Below are positions 1-7,208 of a stretch of DNA of 14,863 bases, piece after piece (position 1 is the first letter of the stretch; each line of letters begins with the position of its first letter). This DNA comes from CAYGKP01 sp964350605 (GTDB lineage: Bacteria > Bacteroidota > Bacteroidia > Cytophagales > JAAEPT01). The stretch is taken from assembly GCA_964350605.1 (NCBI GenBank), contig CAYGKP010000042.1, positions 1 to 14,863 of the forward strand, given 5' to 3'. The notes beneath the pieces were generated by a model. It did no database searches, was not told the origin of the DNA, and was given only the letters and a program-made list of their open reading frames with translations. Both the position numbers and the translations under genes were made by a program.

Positions 1-1071
1 CCCTACCGTCCGGGCGGGTACGGCGGGCTCCAAATTTACATGGCGCCTTTGCCGCCCAACAGCAAGTGGGCCGATCCCATTCACTTGGGACCGGAAGTCA
101 ATACACCCTTCGACGACGATTCGCCGTTCATTCACCCCGATGGGAAGACTCTTTATTTCTCATCTGTTGGCCACAACTCGATGGGTGGCTACGACATCTT
201 CAAGGCGGTTTACGACGAGGAATCCAACACCTGGGAACAAGCCAAGAACCTGGGCTACCCCATCAACACCGCCAAGGACGACATCTTCTTTGTGTGGTCC
301 GCCGATGCAAAACGGGGCTATTTCGCCTCGCAGCGCGAGGACAGCCGCGGCTTGCAGGACCTCTACATGCTGACCCGTCCGAAGGAGAAAGTATCACTCA
401 TCGTCCTAAAAGGAAAGGTCTATAGCAACCCGGGCAAGACGCCTGTTTCGGCAACCATCACGGTGACCGACAACGAAACGGGCGACATCGTGGGGATTTA
501 CAATTCGAACTCCTACACCGGGAAGTACACCATCATCATCCCGCCGGGCAAGAACTACGGCATTTCGGTGCGCGCACGCGGCTACCTGCCCAAGTCCGAG
601 AACATTGACTTGCCCGACCTGGGGGAGTACTATGAGAAGGAGAATGACATCATTCTCGATCCGCTGGTTGCCGGTTCGGTTACCGCGCTTCGCAACGTGT
701 TCTTCGACGTAGGCAAAGCAGAGCTTCGCCCCGAGTCCTTCAGCGAGTTGGATCACTTCTATGACATCTTGGTCGAAAACCCCACACTGTATGTCGAGAT
801 CGCTGGGCATACTGACAACGTCGGCTCGGACCCCGCGAACCTCGCGCTATCGAAAAACCGTTCGAAATCGGTGGTTGATTATTTGATCAAAAAAGGAATT
901 CAAAAGAAACGCCTCTACCCGGTTGGTTATGGCGAGCAGTTTCCGGTCGCCGACAACGACACCGAGGAGGGACGCCAGCTGAACCGACGCACCGAGCTGA
1001 TCATCGTCGACATTCTGGAGGGTGATGCGGCTCGACGCCTTGGCCACTATTACGAGTCTCGCGACGAATAG
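1..1071 (+). CDS. PorE-like OmpA-family envelope protein (5' partial)
   Basis: This is the C-terminal 356 residues of a longer protein. The reading frame is open to base 1, so the ATG at 40 is internal: the codons before it encode a blade end (RPGGYGGLQIY). The visible part begins with the last PD40/WD40-like propeller blades (motifs DGKTLYFSS and SMGGYDIF, bases 1-400). A carboxypeptidase-regulatory-like beta-sandwich follows (about 400-670), then an OmpA C-terminal domain (about 690-1020). That domain keeps the peptidoglycan-contact Asp (TDNVG, codon 814-816) and the Arg of LSKNRSKSV. Known architecture: PorE of the type IX secretion system has TPR, WD40, regulatory-like and OmpA domains in this order. 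Inferred role: a periplasmic or outer-membrane-associated protein tethering an envelope complex to peptidoglycan. About 15 residues extend beyond the OmpA fold, ending in ESRDE. It is the first of three tandem paralogues, and its TPR part and signal peptide lie outside the window. Confidence 0.9.
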   Translation, partial: PYRPGGYGGLQIYMAPLPPNSKWADPIHLGPEVNTPFDDDSPFIHPDGKTLYFSSVGHNSMGGYDIFKAVYDEESNTWEQAKNLGYPINTAKDDIFFVWSADAKRGYFASQREDSRGLQDLYMLTRPKEKVSLIVLKGKVYSNPGKTPVSATITVTDNETGDIVGIYNSNSYTGKYTIIIPPGKNYGISVRARGYLPKSENIDLPDLGEYYEKENDIILDPLVAGSVTALRNVFFDVGKAELRPESFSELDHFYDILVENPTLYVEIAGHTDNVGSDPANLALSKNRSKSVVDYLIKKGIQKKRLYPVGYGEQFPVADNDTEEGRQLNRRTELIIVDILEGDAARRLGHYYESRDE

Positions 1072-1077
1072 GGAGCG

Positions 1078-1103
1078 GCCGCAAAAAATAGCGGCAAATT
1101 TTG
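1078..1103 (+). terminator. Possible weak terminator hairpin
   Basis: GCCGC (1078-1082) and GCGGC (1091-1095) can form a 5-bp stem with an A-rich 8-base loop. AAATTTTG follows. It lies just after the stop codon of the first OmpA-family gene. The stem is short and the T-run is only four bases, so it may only attenuate transcription or be chance. Confidence 0.3.
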
Positions 1104-1130
1104 TTGGTACGGCAACCCTGCGGGGGCTGG

Positions 1131-1180
1131 CTACGTAGTTACCATATAGATGGGTGAAATCCCTGGTAACTAATACGTAG
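1131..1180 (+). repeat. Interrupted inverted repeat before the second OmpA-family gene
   Basis: The left arm TACGTAGTTACC (1132-1143) is complementary to a right arm at 1165-1179, which reads GGTAACTA, three extra bases, then CGTA. The 21-base interior holds a small nested GGG...CCC pair (1152-1154 with 1161-1163). The right arm ends 13 bases before the ATG at 1193. TACGTAG also occurs as a direct repeat at 1132 and 1174. It could be a 5'-leader hairpin or an operator. There is no T-run after it, so it is not an ordinary terminator. Confidence 0.55.
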
Positions 1181-1192
1181 AAATTTAGCCTC

Positions 1193-3202
1193 ATGCGCCT
1201 CCCTTCTGCGATACATCAAGTCGCAACAAGACCCTGCTTTGCAGTGGTGCTTGTGTTATTGGCTTTTGCTGCGTTACGGCCAACCCGGCTGGAAGCACAG
1301 ACCGATGTGGTCCTTGTGGACCTCGCGCGTGAGATGTTCGAGTTCGGGGAGTACGAAGATGCGCGGGCCCTGTTTCAACAGGCCATCGCCGAGAATCCGA
1401 ACAATGCGGAAGCCCACTTGATGGTGGGCCGTTGTTTTTTGCGGACTACTTCGGGCAAAAAGGAGTCGGTTGGCTACTTGAAAAAGGCACTGAAGCTCGA
1501 CCCCACGGTTTCGCCACACATCAACTATTTGCTGGCGGAAGGGTATCGTTTCTCGTACGATTTCGAGAACGCGACGGCTCAGTACAAAGAGTACCTCTCG
1601 AAACTCAAATCGGGCCCCAAGAGCTTCCCAGGCGAGGACATCGCCGCGCTGGTTCGCCGCACTGAAAAACGCATTCAGGAGACCCAGACGGCCAAGAATT
1701 TGGTTGCCAACCCGGTGCCGGTGAAAATCACCAACCTGGGTACTTCCATCAATTCAGAGAACGAAGATTACGCCCCGGTCATCGCCCGCGACGGAAGCGT
1801 GTTGTTCTTCACCTCACGGCGTCCGGGGAGCACGGGGGAGATGAAAGACCACGACAACCTGCCCTTCGAGGACATCTACATGAGCAAACGCTCGGGCGGT
1901 AAATGGGCCAGTGCCGAGAACGTTGGCGACAAGATCAACAGCGAGACTCACGAGTCGAACATCGCGCTTTCGCCCGATGGGCGCGCGCTGTACGTGTACA
2001 AAACCGAAAACGCGGGCGACATCTACGTTGCCACTTACAAGAAAGAGAAGTGGGGCAAGCTCGAAGAAGTGGGCCTTGGCATCAACACCAAGTCGAAAGA
2101 GACTTCGATTTTTTTTAGCCCCGAGGGTGACCAGATTTTTTTCTCGTCCGACCGACCGGGCGGCAAAGGTGGACTTGATATTTACGTGATCGGTCAGGAC
2201 AGAAAGGGCGGTTGGATGGAGCCCACCCTGCTCCCCGGACGGATCAACACCGAATATGACGAAGAAGGCCCCGTTTTCGATCCGAAGACCAAGACCATGT
2301 ACTTCTCGTCGAAGGGCCACAATTCGATGGGTGGCTATGACCTGTTTAAGTCGGTATGGAACGAAGTGAAACAGGAGTGGTCCGAGCCCGAGAACTTGGG
2401 TTTCCCCATCAATTCGCCGGATGATGACGTGTATTTCAGCCTGTCGGAAGACGGCTTTGGTTATTACTCCTCGAGCAAAGAGGACAGCTATGGGGGGACC
2501 GACATTTACCTGATCGAGTTCCTGCCCAAGGAAAAAGTCCAGCCCAAGGAGCCGCAGGTGAACATCACCAAACAGCCCGTCCGTTTGGAGGTCAGCGTGA
2601 TTGATGCTCAGTCATCTGAGCCGGTATCGGCCAGCGTGTCACTGGTCGAGAAAGAGAGTGGGAAGGTCATCGAAAGCCAAGAGGTGGGCCCCGAAGGCTT
2701 TGTCTTTTTGGTGCCCTTGGACATGACGGGGGCCTACCAGGTGGAAATTAAGTCCATTGGCTATGATGGGCGGCGCATCAGCATCACCATTCCTGAGGCA
2801 ACTGCTGAGCAGCAAATCCTCCGAAAACGCGTGGTCATGAACACGGGTGCCGAGCGGAGTGTCTTCATCCTCCACAACATCTATTTTGATTTTGACCAGA
2901 CAACCCTGAAACCTGAGTCGTTCAAAGAGCTGGAGACTCTTCACGATCTGATGACCCGCAACCCGGCGATGACCATCGAACTGGCGGGCCACACCGACTT
3001 CATTGGTTCGGATGGCTACAACAAGGGCCTCTCCGAGCGCCGGGCTAAAGCGGTGGCACAGTACCTGCTGGGCAAAGGCATCAGTGCTGAGCGCATCAAG
3101 TGGGTGGGCTATGGCGAGACCAAGCCCATGGCGTCGAACGACGACGAGGAAGAAGGGCGCGAGTTGAATCGTCGCACCGAATTCGTCATTCTTTCGCGCT
3201 AG
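1193..3202 (+). CDS. PorE-like TPR / PD40 / regulatory-like / OmpA protein
   Basis: The protein has 669 residues. An N-terminal signal peptide (hydrophobic core about 15-28, likely cleavage at LEA|Q, 33-36) sends it to the envelope. TPR-like helices follow (about 38-140), containing FGEYEDARALFQQAI. A five-blade PD40/WD40-like propeller (about 180-442) has the recurrent motifs SPDGRALY, FFSSDRPGGKGG and HNSMGGYD. A carboxypeptidase-regulatory-like domain (about 463-548) is next, then an OmpA C-terminal domain (about 557-669). D602 (GHTDFIGSD) and R617 (LSERRAKAV) are the expected diaminopimelate-binding residues. This is the full domain order of PorE, which anchors the type IX secretion complex to peptidoglycan in Porphyromonas. 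A role in that system or in gliding is inference, since Bacteroidota carry many such paralogues. It sits 121 bases after its upstream paralogue, behind an inverted repeat, and 57 bases before the next. Confidence 0.92.
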   Translation: MRLPSAIHQVATRPCFAVVLVLLAFAALRPTRLEAQTDVVLVDLAREMFEFGEYEDARALFQQAIAENPNNAEAHLMVGRCFLRTTSGKKESVGYLKKALKLDPTVSPHINYLLAEGYRFSYDFENATAQYKEYLSKLKSGPKSFPGEDIAALVRRTEKRIQETQTAKNLVANPVPVKITNLGTSINSENEDYAPVIARDGSVLFFTSRRPGSTGEMKDHDNLPFEDIYMSKRSGGKWASAENVGDKINSETHESNIALSPDGRALYVYKTENAGDIYVATYKKEKWGKLEEVGLGINTKSKETSIFFSPEGDQIFFSSDRPGGKGGLDIYVIGQDRKGGWMEPTLLPGRINTEYDEEGPVFDPKTKTMYFSSKGHNSMGGYDLFKSVWNEVKQEWSEPENLGFPINSPDDDVYFSLSEDGFGYYSSSKEDSYGGTDIYLIEFLPKEKVQPKEPQVNITKQPVRLEVSVIDAQSSEPVSASVSLVEKESGKVIESQEVGPEGFVFLVPLDMTGAYQVEIKSIGYDGRRISITIPEATAEQQILRKRVVMNTGAERSVFILHNIYFDFDQTTLKPESFKELETLHDLMTRNPAMTIELAGHTDFIGSDGYNKGLSERRAKAVAQYLLGKGISAERIKWVGYGETKPMASNDDEEEGRELNRRTEFVILSR

Positions 3203-3259
3203 CGCCCCTAGGTCTCTTTATTAAGTGCTATTTTGGCGGGCAATCGTTTGCCGTCGCTT

Positions 3260-5176
3260 ATGCGTTCCTTTCTCCTTGCCCTCTCGCTGCTGATCCTATC
3301 GGCTGGCTGGCTTTCCGCCCAAGACACCAAGTCTGACTTCAAAACCGGTCGTAAGGAGTTCCGCTGGGAGCGGTACTACAATGCCATCGAGCCCCTCAAA
3401 CGGGTAGTCGAAGCCGAGCCTGAGAATGCCGAGGCGCTCTACATGCTGGGTGTTTGCTACTTGAACGGTCGGGACTTTCACCAAGGCCACCTCTATCTGG
3501 AACGGGCCAAGGAAGCCGCCGCGCCTGAGTTGCCAGCGAAGGACTTCGAGTATTGGTACGGAATGGCCCTCCACGACGATGGGAACTACGACGAGGCCAT
3601 CAAGTACTACGAGCAGTACTTGGAGACCTTGCCAAATAAGGGCGAGCGTCACGATAACTGCGTAGCGTTGATCGGTCAGGCGAAGACCGCCAAGTCGTTC
3701 GAAGACAAACCCTGGGGCTACAAAGTGGACAACCTGGGTGACAGCCTCAACAGTCCCTTTGCCGACCACAGCCCGCTGATGACCGAGAAGGGCGACATGC
3801 TGATTTTCACCTCCCAGCGCCCCTACCAAGGGAACATCCAAGACCCCGACGGTCACTACTACGAGACAATCTTTTTCAGCCGCTTGCAACCCGATAGCAC
3901 TTGGGGCGAGCCACAGGCCATCCGAGGCCAACTGGACGGCCATGGCCACGATGCCTGCATTCAGTTGTACGACAACGACACCAAGATGCTCATCTACCGC
4001 GAGGCACGCCGCGGCGACATTTTCGAGGCCGAATTCGATGGGGAAACCTGGTCGAAGCCCAAACGGATCGAGGGCATCAACACCCGCCAGTACGAGGTGG
4101 ATGCCACCCTGTCTGCCGATGGCATGACCATGTACTATTCGACCGATGCGTACAACTCGAACAACGACCTGGACATCTACGTGACCACCAAGAAGGACGA
4201 TGGTTCGTGGTCCGATCCCGTTTCGGTCGGCAACAAAATCAACACCCGCGCCAACGAAGACGCACCGTACCTGTCGCGCGATGGGCAGCGTCTCTACTTC
4301 GCGGCCGATGGGCCGGGCAGCATGGGTGGCTACGACATTTTTGTCAGCGAATTGCAGCCAGACGGCTCGTGGGGCGAGCCCCGCAACTTGGGCCCGCCGG
4401 TCAATTCGGTGGGGCACGACATTTATTTCCACGAGACCAGCATCCCCGACATGGCCCTGTTCGCGTCCTATCGCTCGGGCGGCTTGGGTGAGCTGGACCT
4501 GTATTGGGCCCTGAAGCTGCACGATGTGCCTTGTCGTTTGGATGCGCCAATGGCCTGCGATTCAGCGCAAGTGGCGGGCTATGTGGTCAGCTATCAGACC
4601 CTCGACAAGCATTACATGCACCGCAACGAGGAAACCAAGTTCTACGAGAACCCGACGCTGTATGCGGGGTTGCCATACCATGTGACGGTCTACGACGGGG
4701 AAGAAGTCGTTGGCGAGGACACCTTGGTGTTCGAGAAGGAAGAGGGGCAAGTGCTCGCGCAAGCATTCATCGAGGTGGCGTGCGTGAAGGACACGCTGGT
4801 GCCCGACACGACCCAGACTTGCACCCGCGAGTTCCAAACGCTGTACTTTGCTTTCAATCGACACAGCCTTAGCACCGATGCGAAGTCGGAACTGGACAGT
4901 CTGGTGGCGTTCATGAACGAGTTCCCGACAGTCAAGGCCGAGTTCAAGGGCTATACCGACAACGTCGGTTCGGATTCCTACAATAAGACGTTGGCCTACA
5001 ACCGCGCGAAATCCGCAGGGCAATACTTGGTCGGCAAAGGCATCTCGAAGGAGCGATTGAGCTTTACAGGCTTCGGCAAAGCGGAGTTCATTGCGCCTAA
5101 CGATACCGAGGAAGGCCGCGCCAAAAACCGCCGTGTCGAGATTCGTTTGGTCTGCCCTGGACCACAATCCGAATAA
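3260..5176 (+). CDS. OmpA-family TPR / PD40 protein with Cys-bracketed linker
   Basis: The protein has 638 residues. I chose the ATG at 3260 over the in-frame ATG at 3233 because it places a compact signal peptide first (MRSFLLALSLLILSAGWLSA, cleaved before Q21). TPR-like helices span about 24-130 (DEAIKYYEQYLETLP). A PD40-type propeller spans about 155-418 (SADGMTMYYS, DGQRLYFAADGPGSMGGYD). An OmpA C-terminal domain spans about 524-632, with D567 (YTDNVGSD) and R582 (LAYNRAKS). Between propeller and OmpA domain, residues 425-521 do not resemble the regulatory-like domain of the neighbours. They hold four cysteines (C425, C433, C508, C521), probably periplasmic disulfides. Family knowledge suggests peptidoglycan anchoring of an envelope complex, and the T9SS-like context points the same way. 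It is the third gene in tandem, 58 bases before the methyltransferase gene, and the most divergent of the four paralogues here. Confidence 0.9.
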   Translation: MRSFLLALSLLILSAGWLSAQDTKSDFKTGRKEFRWERYYNAIEPLKRVVEAEPENAEALYMLGVCYLNGRDFHQGHLYLERAKEAAAPELPAKDFEYWYGMALHDDGNYDEAIKYYEQYLETLPNKGERHDNCVALIGQAKTAKSFEDKPWGYKVDNLGDSLNSPFADHSPLMTEKGDMLIFTSQRPYQGNIQDPDGHYYETIFFSRLQPDSTWGEPQAIRGQLDGHGHDACIQLYDNDTKMLIYREARRGDIFEAEFDGETWSKPKRIEGINTRQYEVDATLSADGMTMYYSTDAYNSNNDLDIYVTTKKDDGSWSDPVSVGNKINTRANEDAPYLSRDGQRLYFAADGPGSMGGYDIFVSELQPDGSWGEPRNLGPPVNSVGHDIYFHETSIPDMALFASYRSGGLGELDLYWALKLHDVPCRLDAPMACDSAQVAGYVVSYQTLDKHYMHRNEETKFYENPTLYAGLPYHVTVYDGEEVVGEDTLVFEKEEGQVLAQAFIEVACVKDTLVPDTTQTCTREFQTLYFAFNRHSLSTDAKSELDSLVAFMNEFPTVKAEFKGYTDNVGSDSYNKTLAYNRAKSAGQYLVGKGISKERLSFTGFGKAEFIAPNDTEEGRAKNRRVEIRLVCPGPQSE

Positions 5177-5234
5177 AGCCCCAACTTTGCGGGCCCCGGG
5201 CGGTTAGTCCGGTACACCATTCCATACCAAAGCC

Positions 5235-5969
5235 GTGGGCACGACCGTTGTACCCTACAAGGACCGCTCTTCGGGTAAGAAAGAGCAAGTGGCCGAGATG
5301 TTTGACGACATCTCGGGCCGTTACGATTTCCTCAATCGCTTTTTGAGCCTGGGCATTGATGTGCGTTGGCGGAAGAAAGCGATTCGAAAACTCGCAGAAC
5401 TGGTCCCCGCGCCCGAGCGCATCTTGGATGTCGCGACTGGCACCGGCGATGTGGCGATTGCAGCCCTCAAGCTCAATCCCAAAGAAGTGGTGGGGGTCGA
5501 CATCTCGGAAGGCATGCTAGCCCACGGGCGCATCAAGCTGAAGAAGAAAAAACTAGACGATCGAATTCACTTGCAAAGCGGCGACAGCGAGAACCTGCAG
5601 TTTCCCGACGGAAGTTTTGATGCCATTACGGTGGCTTACGGCGTGCGCAACTTCGAGAACCTTGAGAAGGGTCTTGGGGAGATGCTGCGTGTCCTTCGCC
5701 CCGGTGGCGCACTGATCGTGTTGGAATTCGCCCAGCCACGCAAGTCGTTCTTCCGCCCCTTGTTCATGTTTTATTTCAAGCGTGTGCTTCCCACCTTGGG
5801 TAAATGGATTTCCGGCAACAAAGAGGCCTACACTTACCTGCCCGAATCGGTTCAGGCGTTTCCGGATGGCGAGAAGTTTCTGGACATCCTCACGAAGCTG
5901 GGCTATCGCCAGGCGGGTTGGAAGTCGTTGACCTTTGGCGTAAGCGGGCTGTACTGGGCTCAGAAATAG
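5235..5969 (+). CDS. menG: Demethylmenaquinone methyltransferase (MenG/UbiE type)
   Basis: This 244-residue class I SAM-dependent methyltransferase of the UbiE/COQ5 family catalyses the last step of menaquinone synthesis, C-methylation of demethylmenaquinone. It acts in the cytoplasm at the inner membrane face. Visible signatures are the family motif YDFLNRFLSLGIDVRW (30-45), SAM-binding motif I DVATGTGD (65-72), the acidic residue after strand 2 (GVDIS, D89), YGVRNF (135-140), a second family motif around LRPGGALIVLEF, and SVQAFP (205-210). Length is usual for the family. No ATG fits, so the GTG at 5235 is taken as start, giving the N-terminus MGTTVVPYKD that Bacteroidota homologues approximate. 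The name menG is preferred over ubiE because Bacteroidota use menaquinone rather than ubiquinone; that is family knowledge. The stop codon overlaps the start of the porT-like gene, so the two are probably cotranscribed and translationally coupled. Confidence 0.93.
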   Translation: MGTTVVPYKDRSSGKKEQVAEMFDDISGRYDFLNRFLSLGIDVRWRKKAIRKLAELVPAPERILDVATGTGDVAIAALKLNPKEVVGVDISEGMLAHGRIKLKKKKLDDRIHLQSGDSENLQFPDGSFDAITVAYGVRNFENLEKGLGEMLRVLRPGGALIVLEFAQPRKSFFRPLFMFYFKRVLPTLGKWISGNKEAYTYLPESVQAFPDGEKFLDILTKLGYRQAGWKSLTFGVSGLYWAQK

Positions 5970-6676
5970 TGAAGCGGGTCCTCTTGCTTTTCGTTACCCT
6001 GTGGGTCGCTCTGGCGGGCACACTGCTCTCGGCGCAGGACCTCGACAAGCATACCTGGAACCTACCAAACTACGACGACAAGTGGCTGCACTACGGCTTC
6101 TTTCTGGGGATGAACCTCCAAAACTACCGCCTGAAGCTCAGCGACCAGTTCGAGGCGAACGATACGCTCGCATCCATTCACGGGCAAACCACGCCCGGCA
6201 TTTCGCTCGGCTTCATCGTGAACATGCGAATCAACGATCAGCTTGATTTGCGCACGACGCCGACTGTTTCGCTGTACCAAAAAACGGTCACGTACCGCTT
6301 CAATGAATCCACGGGCCAAGCGGCCTTGAAGCAGAACTTCGAGGGCACGTTCATCGAACTGCCGCTCATGATCAAGTACAAATCCATGCGGCGCGAAAAC
6401 CACCGGATGTACATGGTTTTCGGGGGCTACTTTGCGACCGAGGTCAGTTCGCGCAAAAAGGACAAGACCGACCGCGACCTACGTACCGAACCGATGGATT
6501 TCGGCATCGAGTACGGCATCGGGTCCGATCACTACTTTGAGTTCTTCAAGTTTGCGCCCGAGTTGCGCTTTTCGCTGGGGCTCTCCAACCTCTTGACGCC
6601 TGATGATAATTTCTTTGCAGGCAACTTGGAGCGCATCAGCACCTACAAGGCCACGCTCTACCTGAACTTCGAGTAA
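5969..6676 (+). CDS. porT: PorT/SprT-like type IX secretion outer-membrane barrel
   Basis: The protein has 235 residues if started at the GTG at 5969, which shares its first base with the preceding TAG stop. The frame is open further upstream, but only this start puts a signal peptide first (KRVLLLFVTLWVALAGTLL, cleavage near LSA|Q23). The mature part starts with NLPNYDDK...HYGFFLGMN. It continues as alternating strands with features I associate with PorT: TTPGISLGFIVNMRI, LDLRTTPTVSLYQK, FIELPLMIKYKS, RMYMVFGGYF, FGIEYGIGSDHYF, FKFAPELRFSLGLSN. It ends in an aromatic-rich strand (ATLYLNFE), as an outer-membrane beta-signal would. PorT/SprT is an outer-membrane protein required for type IX secretion and, in gliders, motility; its exact mechanism is unclear. 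It directly follows menG and is the last gene of the plus-strand block. A generic PorT-family barrel is the main alternative. Confidence 0.85.
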   Translation: MKRVLLLFVTLWVALAGTLLSAQDLDKHTWNLPNYDDKWLHYGFFLGMNLQNYRLKLSDQFEANDTLASIHGQTTPGISLGFIVNMRINDQLDLRTTPTVSLYQKTVTYRFNESTGQAALKQNFEGTFIELPLMIKYKSMRRENHRMYMVFGGYFATEVSSRKKDKTDRDLRTEPMDFGIEYGIGSDHYFEFFKFAPELRFSLGLSNLLTPDDNFFAGNLERISTYKATLYLNFE

Positions 6677-6711
6677 GCCCTGGGATTTTCCAGGCCAAAA
6701 AGTAGTGCAAC

Positions 6712-6737
6712 AAAAAACGGGGCCAGAAGCCCCGTTT
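6712..6737 (-). terminator. Intrinsic terminator of the minus-strand operon, possibly bidirectional
   Basis: A 9-bp perfect stem, AAACGGGGC (6715-6723) with GCCCCGTTT (6729-6737), closes a 5-base loop. On the minus strand the stem runs into six T residues (complement of A at 6712-6717), a classic rho-independent terminator for the gene ending at 6759. It lies between convergent genes. On the plus strand only the stem's own TTT follows, so it may stop porT transcription less efficiently. A second smaller hairpin, CCTGG/CCAGG (6679-6694), lies nearer the porT stop but has no T-run on that strand. Confidence 0.8.
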
Positions 6738-6758
6738 CGGTGTGTGGTTAGGCAGACG

Positions 6759-7208
6759 CTAGAGCCGCTTAAAGCCCAGGACACTGACCCCGCATTTGCT
6801 GTCGCCAGCGAACTTGAAAGTCATGTAGTGGACCCCGGTGGCTTCGCATTTATAGCCCAGCGGGATGTACTTGCCGCTCATGACGTTTGAGGCCAGCTTC
6901 TTGCGGCTCGGGTCGTACAAGGTGATTTCAATGTCCTCGGCCGCGCCGTCGCCGTTGGCGATTGTCAGCATGTAGAGTGTGCCTTTCGAGAAGACGAACG
7001 AATACTCGATTTCCCCCTTCGAATTGACTTTTCCGGCGTCAAGTGGGTAACTCTTGATGAACGTAAATCCGCTCGCGAGGCTGCCTTTTGCCTTTTCGGT
7101 TGGCTGTTGTGTCGGGCTGCATTGGGCCTCCGCATCCGAAGGCAAACCAGCAGCCAGCGAAGCTCCGATCAGCAAGCTGAGAAGTGAAAGTTTTACTCGA
7201 CGATCCAT
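6759..7208 (-). CDS. Small secreted protein of unknown function
   Basis: The protein has 149 residues. A signal peptide (core LSLLSLLIGASLAAGL) probably ends at AEA|Q29. The mature part looks all-beta: segments such as EIEYSFVFSKGTLYMLTIANG, DIEITLYDPSRKKLAS and HYMTFKFAG alternate hydrophobic residues. This resembles a small jelly-roll or pre-peptidase-C-like sandwich, an inference from pattern only. C121 and C139 could form a disulfide; C30 is near the cleavage site. I do not recognise a named family, but similar short secreted proteins are common in Bacteroidota. The start codon lies inside the end of the upstream lipoprotein gene (16-base overlap), so translation is probably coupled. The protein is likely to act with the lipoprotein and the ABC transporter of the same unit. 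It is the last gene, 22 bases from the terminator stem. Confidence 0.8.
   Translation of the reverse strand: MDRRVKLSLLSLLIGASLAAGLPSDAEAQCSPTQQPTEKAKGSLASGFTFIKSYPLDAGKVNSKGEIEYSFVFSKGTLYMLTIANGDGAAEDIEITLYDPSRKKLASNVMSGKYIPLGYKCEATGVHYMTFKFAGDSKCGVSVLGFKRL

Noticed and set aside
181..197. Shared 17-base string in the paralogues (ATGGGTGGCTACGACAT)
   Set aside because: It also occurs near 4321 and 12820, but it encodes the conserved propeller motif MGGYDI with preferred codons, so it is coding conservation and not a mobile or recombination repeat.
3233..3259. Earlier ATG for the third OmpA-family gene
   Set aside because: It adds nine residues before a normal signal peptide; the ATG at 3260 gives a more typical N-terminus, though 3233 cannot be excluded.
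3296..4522. 408-residue open frame on the minus strand
   Set aside because: It is antisense to the third OmpA-family gene. The translation is rich in V/G/A/H/R with no domain, and long antisense frames are expected in GC-rich coding DNA with this codon bias.
5804..5968. Upstream extension of the porT-like gene
   Set aside because: The frame is open but overlaps menG by 165 bases, and its translation lacks a signal peptide; the GTG at 5969 begins directly with one.
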